This document shows positions 43,330 through 52,504 of a stretch of 64,000 bases of DNA, one piece after another (within the stretch, counting starts at the first letter, position 1; every line of letters starts with the position of its first letter). A program made the position numbers and the translations under genes. Below the pieces are notes generated by a model. That model was not told where the DNA came from, searched no databases, and saw nothing but the letters and a program-made list of their open reading frames with translations. The DNA comes from JAVBWI01 sp036677445 (GTDB taxonomy: Bacteria > Bacillota > Clostridia > Christensenellales > CAG-138), in NCBI GenBank assembly GCA_036677445.1, contig JAVBWI010000006.1, positions 62,001 to 126,000 of the forward strand. Direction: 5' to 3'.

Positions 43330-43833
43330 TCAGTCTTCTTCAGGAGAAAGGCTTTCGATCGCCAGCCTGGAATCCTCATAGGAGTATCCGCGGCTTACAA
43401 GGCGGCGCAGCAACCGCTGCTCACGCTCTTCAGGCGCATATGCCTGCAGCTGCGCCGCATGCTTGCGCGCTACACGCAATGCGTTTTGACGTTCATGTTC
43501 ATCTCCTACAGCCTTAAGCGCGTCGGCGGCAATCTCGCGCGGCAGCTCATGCGCCAATAACTGTTCCTGCAGCTTGCCGCGGCTGATCGGTTTGGTATTC
43601 AGCCGCGTTTCTATGAACCGTGCGGCATAGGCGGCATCGTTAAGATAACCGAGTTCCTGCAGACGGTCTACTACCTGCTGCACTTCTATTTCACCATATT
43701 GCTGTTCATCAAGATACCGTTCCACCTCGCGTACGGTACGCTCCCGTGCAGCAAGAAAGCCCAAGGCGGCATCCATGGGCGTATGGCCGCGTTCCGCTTT
43801 TGATTCTTTTTTTTCTGTTTGAATCTTTCGCAT
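43330..43833 (-). CDS. recX: Regulatory protein RecX
   Basis: 167 residues with three RecX-type three-helix repeats: ALGFLAARERTVREVERYLD, LQELGYLNDAAYAARFIETR and a third near LLRRLVSRGYSYEDSRLAIE. RecX modulates RecA filaments. The first 20 residues are a polar extension. It probably shares a transcript with birA and the Cys-rich gene upstream. Confidence 0.9.
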   Translation of the reverse strand: MRKIQTEKKESKAERGHTPMDAALGFLAARERTVREVERYLDEQQYGEIEVQQVVDRLQELGYLNDAAYAARFIETRLNTKPISRGKLQEQLLAHELPREIAADALKAVGDEHERQNALRVARKHAAQLQAYAPEEREQRLLRRLVSRGYSYEDSRLAIESLSPEED

Positions 43834-43883
43834 AGTGCCTCTTTCTATCGCTTTGGTATGTATATACAGGTCTTAAGCATCAA

Positions 43884-44093
43884 TCAGTCATTCGCTTCCA
43901 AATGCTGCTCCCACTCACGTATGCGTGCGCGCAGCTGCGCCTGCAGCGTAAGCTCCTCCGCATTGGCGGGCGGCTGCTCCGTACCCATGCACGCATGGCA
44001 TGTAAACAGACAGGAAGGGCAGATACAGCCGCTGCTTAGCCCGTGCTCCTGTTGTACCATGTATGTACCGCATTGCGGGCATCCACAGCGCAT
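43884..44093 (-). CDS. Small Cys-rich (zinc-ribbon-like) protein
   Basis: 69 residues. Cysteines occur as CGCPQC (4-9), CICPSC (about 28-33) and CHAC (about 38-41), a pattern for one or two metal sites; the C-terminal third is a charged helix. Not recognised as a named family. ATG 44093 is seven or eight bases after aaggagga; an in-frame ATG at 44111 precedes that site. It lies 50 bases before recX. Confidence 0.65.
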   Translation of the reverse strand: MRCGCPQCGTYMVQQEHGLSSGCICPSCLFTCHACMGTEQPPANAEELTLQAQLRARIREWEQHLEAND

Positions 44094-44237
44094 TGCAATT
44101 CCTCCTTGCATTCATTCTATAGTAGTATACCATGACGGTCATATGTTTTCATAATCTTCATAGCAGTTTTTCTGCTCTACGTATGAAAGCTGTGATATAC
44201 TACAGAATGTAGCCTATACGATTTTTGGAGGATAGGA

Positions 44238-45023
44238 ATGAAACATCGGTTTTTATGGCTGTTTTTAGCGGCAGTATTGCTTGTTTGCATGCGGACGTCG
44301 TTTGCCATTACGGGGGATAATAACGGAGACGGCCTGGTGTCATACGAGGAGACCGGCGAACTTGTCGCGATGCTGCAAACCCGCTTGCGTGAGCTGGATT
44401 ATTTCCATTTCAAGCCTACCGGCAGCTTTCGGAGCATGACACGTGAAGCCGTAATCAAATTCCAGAAAAATCAGGAAGCCCAAAACGGTGTGGCCATCAT
44501 TGCCGACGGCACCGTTGGGGAGCAAACCCTGGAGATATTGTTTTCCCCCAAGGCCGTACGCGCTCCGATAGCGACCGAGGTACATATCCCCATAGGAAGC
44601 CAGGCCAACGGCAATCAAACGCAAGTGGGAAAACTAACCGCGTGGGAGGAAGTGGCAACACAGCTTGTGGCCGGGAATACTTATACGCTAACTGATTTCA
44701 ATACCGGCGCTACGTTCAATATGGTCTATACCGGCGGCCTGCACCATGCCGAAATGGAATGCGCAACCGCCAACGATGCAACAACCTATAAAGAGACATT
44801 CGGCGGCGAGTACAATTATTCCAAGCGTCCCATGCTGATCACCATAAACGGTACCCAGATCGCCTGCTCCCTGCAGGGGCAGCCGCACGGAGAAGATACC
44901 GTAGCCCGCAACGATATGACAGGGCATGCCTGCCTGTACTTTGACGGCAGCAAATCTCATGTCGGCGCGCTGTCGGATGTGGAGCACATCAACAACATTT
45001 ATACGGCGTCAGGGCAAAGCTGA
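44238..45023 (+). CDS. Secreted protein with EF-hand-like loop and PG_binding_1 domain
   Basis: 261 residues. A signal peptide (about 1-24, FLAAVLLVCMRTSFA), a calcium-binding-like loop DNNGDGLVSYEE (about 27-38), a peptidoglycan-binding_1 domain (about 42-105: MLQTRLRELDYFHFKPTGSF ... TREAVIKFQKNQ ... ADGTVGEQTLEILF) and a C-terminal domain of about 120 residues (YTLTDFNTGATFNMVYTGGL, HVGALSDVEHINNIY) that I do not recognise by name. Likely cell-wall associated. The His-containing C-terminal domain could be enzymatic, which is speculative. Confidence 0.75.
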   Translation: MKHRFLWLFLAAVLLVCMRTSFAITGDNNGDGLVSYEETGELVAMLQTRLRELDYFHFKPTGSFRSMTREAVIKFQKNQEAQNGVAIIADGTVGEQTLEILFSPKAVRAPIATEVHIPIGSQANGNQTQVGKLTAWEEVATQLVAGNTYTLTDFNTGATFNMVYTGGLHHAEMECATANDATTYKETFGGEYNYSKRPMLITINGTQIACSLQGQPHGEDTVARNDMTGHACLYFDGSKSHVGALSDVEHINNIYTASGQS

Positions 45024-45065
45024 CCTCAGCAGGCAGGGGAGAGGTATTATAAGAATATCCGACAA

Positions 45066-45096
45066 AAAAAGCGAGGTGCGTTTTACCTCGCTTTTT
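45066..45096. terminator. Bidirectional intrinsic terminator
   Basis: aaaaagcgaggt (45066-45077), loop gcgtttt, acctcgcttttt (45085-45096), between two convergent genes. Confidence 0.85.
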
Positions 45097-45114
45097 CTAT
45101 CACCTGCTGCCGGG

Positions 45115-46362
45115 TTATGCTTTGACCTTCTTGAGGTTGGCAAAGCGCGGCACGCCGTTTTCATAGACCATCTTGGGGGCGCCCTGGATCAGCGGCAGCG
45201 CATATTCGATGTATGCATCGGATACGTTGTTGCCATCCGCGTTAATCCACTCAAGCGGTACTTTCTTTTCGGTGTTGGCGACATCCTTAAGATCCATCAG
45301 CTTGATATTGCATGCGTAATTGCCGTTGGCGTCCTTTACACGCTCGAAGCCGACCATCTTATCCGTAATACCGGAGACGGCGCATTCCACTGCGGTTTTG
45401 CCCGCGAGGAAAGATTCGTCGACATCCGTCTGCGAAGCGCAGTGCGCGGCGCAGCGCTGCAGCAGCGAGAATTCGATGCCGCGCACCTTGGCGCCGGTTT
45501 TCTCCTTGACAATGTTTGCAAGCGTGGCCGCAAGGCCGCCAAGCTGTTTGTGGCCAAAAGCATCCGTCTTCGCGTCGCCTGCGCCGTATTCGGCGATCAG
45601 CTTTCCGCTTGCGTCGTGAATGCCTTCAGAAACGGCCACGATGCACTTGCCGGATTTTTTGTAGATCGTCTGCACGTCGGCAACGAACTTGTCCATATCA
45701 AAGTCGCGCTCGGGCAGGTAGATGAGATCCGGCCCCTGATCAAAGTGCGAGGCGATCGCGGCGGCGGCGGTCAGCCAGCCGGCGTGGCGTCCCATGATCT
45801 CCAGCACGCAGATCATGCCGGTATCATATACGCGCGCGTCAAGATAAATTTCCATGCAGCTCGTGGCGATGTATTTGGCGGCGGAAGCATAGCCGGGGCA
45901 GTGGTCGGTACCCCAAAGGTCGTTATCGATCGTCTTGGGTACGCCCATAATCCGGCAGGGATATCCGGCCTTCTGCATGTATTTGGAAATTTTGTTGCAG
46001 GTATCCATGGAATCGTTGCCGCCGTTATAGAAGAAGTAGCGGACATCGTATTTTTTGAATATTTCGAGTATGCGCTTATAATCGGTATCGTCCACATCGC
46101 TGTCCTTAAGCTTATACCGGCAGGAGCCAAGCGCTGACGAGGGGGTGTGCAGCAGCAGTTCCAGTTCATTGGCGTCTTCCTGCCCCATATCGTAGAGCAC
46201 ATCATCGAGCACACCGCGGATACCGTGCGCCGCGCCATAAACCTTGGTAATGGCAGGGTTATCCAGGGCCGTACGGATAACGCCGTAGGCGCTGGCGTTG
46301 ATGACGGACGTGGGGCCGCCGGACTGGCCGATGATACAGGCGCCCTTCAATACTTCACTCAT
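45115..46362 (-). CDS. Phosphofructokinase, probably pyrophosphate-dependent
   Basis: 415 residues of the PFK family. GQSGGPTSVINASAYG (N-terminal), YNGGNDSMDTCNKIS, VPKTIDNDLWGTDHCPGYAS and EIMGRHAGWLTAAAA. In ATP-dependent enzymes the phosphate-binding motif is GGDGS; here it is GGNDS, with Asp where ATP enzymes have Gly, the mark of PPi-dependent forms. It would interconvert fructose 6-phosphate and fructose 1,6-bisphosphate reversibly. ATG 46362 follows ggaggt; a longer frame to 46482 runs into the promoter. Confidence 0.88.
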   Translation of the reverse strand: MSEVLKGACIIGQSGGPTSVINASAYGVIRTALDNPAITKVYGAAHGIRGVLDDVLYDMGQEDANELELLLHTPSSALGSCRYKLKDSDVDDTDYKRILEIFKKYDVRYFFYNGGNDSMDTCNKISKYMQKAGYPCRIMGVPKTIDNDLWGTDHCPGYASAAKYIATSCMEIYLDARVYDTGMICVLEIMGRHAGWLTAAAAIASHFDQGPDLIYLPERDFDMDKFVADVQTIYKKSGKCIVAVSEGIHDASGKLIAEYGAGDAKTDAFGHKQLGGLAATLANIVKEKTGAKVRGIEFSLLQRCAAHCASQTDVDESFLAGKTAVECAVSGITDKMVGFERVKDANGNYACNIKLMDLKDVANTEKKVPLEWINADGNNVSDAYIEYALPLIQGAPKMVYENGVPRFANLKKVKA

Positions 46363-46664
46363 TATCGAATACCTCCAATAGATAAAATAAACTGTTTCCC
46401 TGCACTCCAAATGCAGTGCCCGAAGATTAAAAAAATGGATGCAGCGGCAATATTCTTCCGCCACGTTACGACTATACCGCATTTTTTTCCGGTTCGCAAT
46501 TGCTTTCCAATAGAATACGAGCTTATGGCGGCATGATTTTTAAGAAAGCACCGATAATTTTCATGTTTTGACTTATCTTCGTCAAAAAATACTGGTACAG
46601 TAGGAAACGTTAATGATAAAATGTAGGACGAGAAGCGGGTATGAACGGCCCGGGGAGGGAACCC
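46363..46664. other. 302-base divergent promoter region
   Basis: No gene seen. It holds the pfk leader (about 100 bases with a small TGCA hairpin near 46400-46420), the pfk promoter at 46471-46499 and, rightward, a TTGACT at about 46567 and a gataaaat at about 46614-46621 that may drive the DUF5685 operon, without a convincing pair. Confidence 0.5.
46471..46499 (-). promoter_or_regulatory. Sigma-A promoter for phosphofructokinase
   Basis: Minus strand TTGCGA (46499-46494), 17 bases, TATAGT (46476-46471). Confidence 0.65.
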
Positions 46665-47495
46665 ATGTTCGGATATGTCATGCCGCACAAGGCCGAACTC
46701 AAAGTGCGCGAGCTCGCACAATACCAAGCGTGGTATTGTGGCTTGTGTAAAATGCTGCGGCGTACCTATGGGCAGATTCCCCGCCTGGTGCTGGATTACG
46801 ACTGTACCTTTCTGGCGTTGCTGCTTGCGGGGATACAGGGAGGTACGCAGCCCTGCAAAACGGAAACGTGCGGCTATAAACCCCTGAAAAAGAAAGCGCC
46901 CGTAGCCCGCCCCTGTGACGCGCTTGAATATGCGGCGGATATCAATGTGCTGCTGTACTGGTATAAGCTGGAGGATGACTGGCGCGACGAACACAAACTC
47001 TCCGCTCTTATAGCACATATGGCGTTGCGGCCTGCCGCGAGGCGTGCGGCGGACCGGCAGCCCGGGTCCGCACAGATTATCTCAAAAAGCATTGCTGCGC
47101 TTTCCAAACTGGAAAGCGACCGGGAACCATCCATAGATAAAGCGGCGGATGCGTTTGCCATTTTGCTGCAGGAACTTGCGTGCGGGTATCCGATGCTTCC
47201 TGCAGGGCAAAAAGAAGCGCTGTCCTGGCTGGGTTATCATTTGGGACGGTGGATCTATCTGGCCGATGCGTGGGAAGACCGTGCGGATAACAAGAAAACC
47301 GGCGCGTATAACCCGTTCCTGATCGCGGGAGCGGATTGCGACCGCGCCGCCTTCCTGTTATACGCTTCGCTCAACGAGATGGAAAAAGCATACGATTTGC
47401 TGGAGATTCAATCTAACCGCGGATTGCTCGATAATATTATTTATCAAGGCTGCCGTTTTCGTACAAAGCAGCTGTTGGAAGGAGTCAAGGGATGA
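46665..47495 (+). CDS. DUF5685 family protein
   Basis: 276 residues, mostly helical and soluble. Conserved features: N-terminal MFGYVMPHKAELKVRE, YQAWYCGLCKMLRR with a CxxC, CDALEYAADINVLLYWYKLE followed by DDWRDE, and GRWIYLADAWEDRADNKKTG then AYNPF. The two acidic clusters resemble paired metal-binding motifs, but no enzyme activity is known to me. ATG 46665 is five bases after ggggaggga. It overlaps the J-domain gene by four bases (ATGA), so they are likely functionally linked. Confidence 0.82.
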   Translation: MFGYVMPHKAELKVRELAQYQAWYCGLCKMLRRTYGQIPRLVLDYDCTFLALLLAGIQGGTQPCKTETCGYKPLKKKAPVARPCDALEYAADINVLLYWYKLEDDWRDEHKLSALIAHMALRPAARRAADRQPGSAQIISKSIAALSKLESDREPSIDKAADAFAILLQELACGYPMLPAGQKEALSWLGYHLGRWIYLADAWEDRADNKKTGAYNPFLIAGADCDRAAFLLYASLNEMEKAYDLLEIQSNRGLLDNIIYQGCRFRTKQLLEGVKG

Positions 47496-48136
47496 ATCCG
47501 TACAAAGTTCTGGGCGTGAGCGAGGACGCGACGCAGGAGGAGATCCGCGCCGCCTATCTGTCGCTTGTTAAAAAATACCATCCGGACAAATACACGGATA
47601 ATCCGCTCAAGGAGCTGGCGAATGAAAAGCTCAAGGAAATCAACGAAGCTTATGAGTTGCTGACCAAAAAAGGCACCACGGCTTCCTCGTCGTCTTCCGC
47701 CAACCGGCAAGGGAGCGCCTACGGCGGCTCCTCGTACAGCGGCACAGGCGGCGCTTATTCAGGCCCCTCCGCCGCGGAATTCGCAAGGGCGCGCTCGTTC
47801 ATCAATCAAAACAATCTGCAGGCCGCCAAGCAGGTGCTCGACAGCATTTCCGTACGCAATGCGGAATGGTATTACCTGTATGGCATCGTGTACCTGCGGC
47901 AGGGCTGGTATGACAAGGCGCGCGAGTATCTTTCCCGCGCGTACGAGCAAGAGCCGGGCAATGCCGAATACCGCAACGCGTACGCGGCTATCAACAATGC
48001 CGGCAATCCTTTCGGACGCGGACCAGGCGGGGGGACGGGTAATTATGGGGATAACTGTTCCGGGTGCGATATTTGCTCCTCGCTTTTATGCGCAGACTGC
48101 TGCTGCAGCATGATGGGCGGACGCATGTGCTGCTAG
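47492..48136 (+). CDS. J-domain (DnaJ-like) protein with Cys-rich tail
   Basis: 214 residues. N-terminal J domain (1-60) with the HPD motif in LVKKYHPDKYTDNPLKELA; a Ser/Gly/Tyr linker (about 65-95); a TPR-like helical pair (FINQNNLQAAKQVLDSISVR, YLRQGWYDKAREYLSRAYEQ); and a tail with many cysteines (CSGCDICSSLLCADCCCSMM then CC). It lacks DnaJ's standard zinc domain. It probably recruits DnaK to a particular client, perhaps its operon partner; this is inference. Confidence 0.85.
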   Translation: MNPYKVLGVSEDATQEEIRAAYLSLVKKYHPDKYTDNPLKELANEKLKEINEAYELLTKKGTTASSSSSANRQGSAYGGSSYSGTGGAYSGPSAAEFARARSFINQNNLQAAKQVLDSISVRNAEWYYLYGIVYLRQGWYDKAREYLSRAYEQEPGNAEYRNAYAAINNAGNPFGRGPGGGTGNYGDNCSGCDICSSLLCADCCCSMMGGRMCC

Positions 48137-48146
48137 GAGGATGAAT

Positions 48147-48689
48147 ATGAACAAAAGAAAGCTCTCCGCGTCGAAGTGCCTGACGCTGGGCGCAATGGTT
48201 ACAGCCCTCACGGTGCTGTGCCTGTATGCCGCCGCCACTCTGCCCGTGGGCAGGCTGCCGCTGTACTTTCTTGCCGCCGTATTCATCTATGTGCTTGCTT
48301 GCGAAGGCGCGTATGCCGCGGCCATACTTTCGTATTTAGCGAGCGCCGCGCTGGCGCTTTTGCTGCTTCCGGATAAACTGCCTGCGTTTGCGTATATCCT
48401 GCTGCTTGGGCATTACGGTATTTTCCGTACGGCGATCAACGCGCGCATGCAGGGAGACTTGCTTGCCGCACTGATCAAAATTCTATATTGCGATATTTGG
48501 ACAGGCTTTGGCTTATACCTTTCCATGCAAATATTAGGAAAATTACCGTTTTCATTTCCGGATTGGCTTCCCGTTTGGGGGCTTGTGGTGCTTTCGCAGG
48601 CCGGCTTTGCGTTCATTGATATTTTATACGGATTGAGTGCCGCAATCTATGAATCCCGTATTCGCCGTTCCATTGTCCCGCGCAGATAA
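48147..48689 (+). CDS. Multi-pass membrane protein of unknown function
   Basis: 180 residues with about five membrane helices (LTLGAMVTALTVLCLYAAAT, LYFLAAVFIYVLACEGAYAA, ILSYLASAALALLLL, LIKILYCDIWTGFGLYLSMQ, LVVLSQAGFAFIDILYGLSA). The size and form recall small-molecule transporter S-components or DUF2232-like proteins, but I cannot assign it. ATG 48147 is six bases after aggagg; ATG 48141 touches it. Ten bases after the J-domain gene, so the third member of that operon. Confidence 0.65.
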   Translation: MNKRKLSASKCLTLGAMVTALTVLCLYAAATLPVGRLPLYFLAAVFIYVLACEGAYAAAILSYLASAALALLLLPDKLPAFAYILLLGHYGIFRTAINARMQGDLLAALIKILYCDIWTGFGLYLSMQILGKLPFSFPDWLPVWGLVVLSQAGFAFIDILYGLSAAIYESRIRRSIVPRR

Positions 48690-48774
48690 CGATGAAATTT
48701 GGAACGTGCGGCCTATCAGTAAAGTACATTAACGATTCTTTACAAATATATTGGCGGTTCTTTGCAGCAGACGC

Positions 48775-48803
48775 TTGACATTGCCTGCCTGCTCCTGTAA
48801 ACT
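48775..48803 (+). promoter_or_regulatory. Sigma-A promoter for guaB
   Basis: TTGACA (48775-48780), 17 bases, TAAACT (48798-48803). The leader is only about 20 bases, so no purine riboswitch fits. Confidence 0.8.
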
Positions 48804-48830
48804 GTACGAAAAATTCAGGAGGGGTGCGCT

Positions 48831-50303
<1,473 letters not shown>

Positions 50304-50324
50304 TATGTAGATAGGGAGCGTTGA

Positions 50325-51071
50325 ATGGAAAAACTGCATACATATCTCAAACGGTTTGACAGGCTCGCGGTTGCGGTATCCGGCGGAGCGGACAGCGCGT
50401 GCTTGCTGCGCGAGGCGGCGGCGACGCTTGGTACAAGCCGTGTACTGGCAGTTACCGTGCAGACGGAATGCCTGCCGCAGCGCAGGCTGCGCATGGCAAA
50501 GCGCATAGCGGCGCTTGCGGATGTAGAGCATGTGGTGATTCCGTTGACGACGCTCGAAGATGAACAGATACGCATAAACAGCCTGCTGCGCAGATACTTT
50601 TGCCGACGCAAAGTATTGCAGGCGGTATTGGACGAGGCCTGGATGCGCGGCTGTGAACATGTGGCCGACGGTACGCATACCGACGACATGGCGGACGATC
50701 CTCCGGAGAGCGCGGTGGCGGGGGAGTTGGGGGTATACAGCCCGTTTGTCGCCTGCGGCATGGGCCGTTGGCAGGTAGCGGCGCTGCGCGGCGGCATGGC
50801 GGAGGATGCGGCGCAGATTGACGGCTGCCTTGCCGACCGTTTGCCTGCGGGCACGCCGCTGACGCTGGATGCGTTTGAACGCATCGACGAAGCGGAGGAA
50901 GCGCTGCTTGCGATGGGGTTTGTCACGGCGCGCGTTTATGCGGCGGGGGATAGGGCACGCATTGTCGTATCCGAACGGGAAATGCAGGCCGTTATCGGAA
51001 AATGGCCCCTCGCGGAAGAGAAAATCCGCCAGGCTGGCTTTGCGGCTGCTGTGATAGATCAGGAGATATAA
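50325..51071 (+). CDS. LarE-like PP-loop sulfur transferase family protein, divergent
   Basis: 248 residues. The PP-loop is AVAVSGGADSACLLREAA (about 16-33); other LarE-family landmarks are RRYFCRRKVLQAVLDEAW, DGTHTDDMADDPPESAVAGE and the C-terminal ARVYAAGDRARIVV. LarE donates sulfur to the nickel pincer cofactor of lactate racemase. Differences: the motif usually ACLASR is GCLADR, SPL is SPF, and no larA, larB or larC lies nearby. It may serve another sulfur or adenylation chemistry. It follows guaB by 21 bases and probably shares its transcript. Confidence 0.75.
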   Translation: MEKLHTYLKRFDRLAVAVSGGADSACLLREAAATLGTSRVLAVTVQTECLPQRRLRMAKRIAALADVEHVVIPLTTLEDEQIRINSLLRRYFCRRKVLQAVLDEAWMRGCEHVADGTHTDDMADDPPESAVAGELGVYSPFVACGMGRWQVAALRGGMAEDAAQIDGCLADRLPAGTPLTLDAFERIDEAEEALLAMGFVTARVYAAGDRARIVVSEREMQAVIGKWPLAEEKIRQAGFAAAVIDQEI

Positions 51072-51102
51072 AAAGAAGCCTTCACATTGCATGCAAAAAA
51101 AA

Positions 51103-51128
51103 CGGCACGATCAAATGCGATCGTGCCG
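51103..51128. terminator. Bidirectional intrinsic terminator
   Basis: cggcacgatc (51103-51112), loop aaatgc, gatcgtgccg (51119-51128), a perfect 10-bp stem with an A-run on the left and gttt on the right, between convergent genes. Confidence 0.8.
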
Positions 51129-51155
51129 GTTTGGCTTGTCTATTTACATAAACAA

Positions 51156-52235
51156 TCACGTGTTTTTGTTCTTATTCTTTACATATCGCATGGCTTGTTT
51201 CATTTCGCCAATGCTTCCGAACATGTTCTCAATTTTTTTCTGCTCCTTCTGTCGGGAATTGAGCCCCTCATAACCGATTTCCTTCTGAAGCTTCTTATAG
51301 CTGTCAAGACGTTCATGGGGAAGCCTTCCTGTTTCAATAGCGCTTCTGACCGCGCAGCCCGGCTCCGTGGTGTGGGAACAATCCCGGTATTTGCACATAG
51401 CGGCCAGGTCCTCGACATCTTCAAAAGATTTCGACAGATTGCCGGTTTCGAGCTGCAGCTCCCGCATACCGGGGGTGTCGATTACGATTCCGCCGCAGGG
51501 AAGCAGAAGAAGCTGCCGGTACGTCGTTGTGTGCCTGCCTTTGCCGTCCTCGCGGATTTCTTTTGTGGCAAGGATATCTTTGCCCATCAGCCGGTTGATC
51601 AGCGTGGATTTTCCGACGCCGGATGAGCCGAGGAAGGCAATCGTCTTTCCGGCGGTAATGTATGCAAGAACACTCTCATATCCGTTATCCTCCATGCTGG
51701 AGCAGACGATAACGTCTGCGCCCACGCTGACTGTTGCAACTTCAGCAAGCCGGGCGCCTGGATCATTGCACAAATCCGCCTTGGTAAGCACGATGACCGG
51801 AGCCGCCATGCTGTTCCAGGCGATGGTAAGATACCGTTCGAGACGGCGCAGGTTAAAATCGGCATTCAAAGACATACAGATAAATAGCACATCTATGTTC
51901 GCGGCTACGATCTGCGTCGTACCAGCCGTTCCCGCGGCTTTTCGTTCAAATACGCTTTTGCGCCGCAGCACATGATGAATAACCGCATTTCCCGTACTGC
52001 TGTCCATCTTGTCGATCATAACCCAGTCGCCCACCGCGGGAAAGTCAGCGCTGTTATTTGCGTCATGCGCAAACTTGCCCGATACGGCAGCCAGCATTTC
52101 TCCGTTTTCACTGGCTGCTTTATATAAATCACGGTGCTGCTCGGTAACCCTTGCAAGAAACAGTCCTTCATATAGAGTTGCTTCCTGTTCAAAGCGCGGG
52201 GTCAACCCATATTTTTTCAAAGTAATATACTCCAT
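51156..52235 (-). CDS. rsgA: Ribosome small-subunit-dependent GTPase A (RsgA/YjeQ family)
   Basis: 359 residues. OB-fold (about 20-110), circularly permuted GTPase with G4 LTKADL before G1 GSSGVGKSTLINRL and G3 DTPGMRELQL, and a C-terminal zinc knuckle (CKYRDCSHTTEPGC, with CxxxxCxHxxxxxC spacing). It matures the 30S subunit. The gene is not in the usual prkC-rsgA-rpe setting, and this longer form is common as a second copy in Firmicutes, so a paralogue elsewhere is likely. ATG 52235 follows ggagg by seven bases. Confidence 0.9.
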   Translation of the reverse strand: MEYITLKKYGLTPRFEQEATLYEGLFLARVTEQHRDLYKAASENGEMLAAVSGKFAHDANNSADFPAVGDWVMIDKMDSSTGNAVIHHVLRRKSVFERKAAGTAGTTQIVAANIDVLFICMSLNADFNLRRLERYLTIAWNSMAAPVIVLTKADLCNDPGARLAEVATVSVGADVIVCSSMEDNGYESVLAYITAGKTIAFLGSSGVGKSTLINRLMGKDILATKEIREDGKGRHTTTYRQLLLLPCGGIVIDTPGMRELQLETGNLSKSFEDVEDLAAMCKYRDCSHTTEPGCAVRSAIETGRLPHERLDSYKKLQKEIGYEGLNSRQKEQKKIENMFGSIGEMKQAMRYVKNKNKNT

Positions 52236-52279
52236 GTTATCCTCCAAAATTGGTTAATAGATTTTTGGAGGGTAAAAGC

Positions 52280-52339
52280 TTAATAGATTTCTTTTCCCTC
52301 CTTCTTGAATACACTGGGGACAATCGGCTCGTGTAACAT
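52280..52339 (-). CDS. Putative 19-codon leader ORF upstream of rsgA
   Basis: ATG at 52339 with gaaaggag eight or so bases before it, 19 residues beginning MLHEPIVPSV, stop 44 bases before rsgA. It lies between a possible -10 (TATAAT, minus, near 52427-52422) and rsgA. It could be a leader peptide, a short protein or a relic. Translation is unproven. Confidence 0.4.
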   Translation of the reverse strand: MLHEPIVPSVFKKEGKEIY

Positions 52340-52504
52340 ATTTGTTTCTCCTTTCAGAAAGTATGTTTTTTGTTAGCCCGTCATAATGGTCAGGCCTTGG
52401 TTTTGGTTCTAAAACCAATGAACATTATACTACAAAATATTTGAAAAAGCCGCCTTTATTTAGCAAATGGTCCAGGCACCTATTACATAATCACGCCAAT
52501 CCCT

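Noticed and set aside
44926..46137. 403-codon rightward open frame
   Set aside because: Antisense to phosphofructokinase and crosses a strong terminator.
48690..48830. Purine or guanine riboswitch before guaB
   Set aside because: The promoter leaves only about a 20-base leader, too short for an aptamer.
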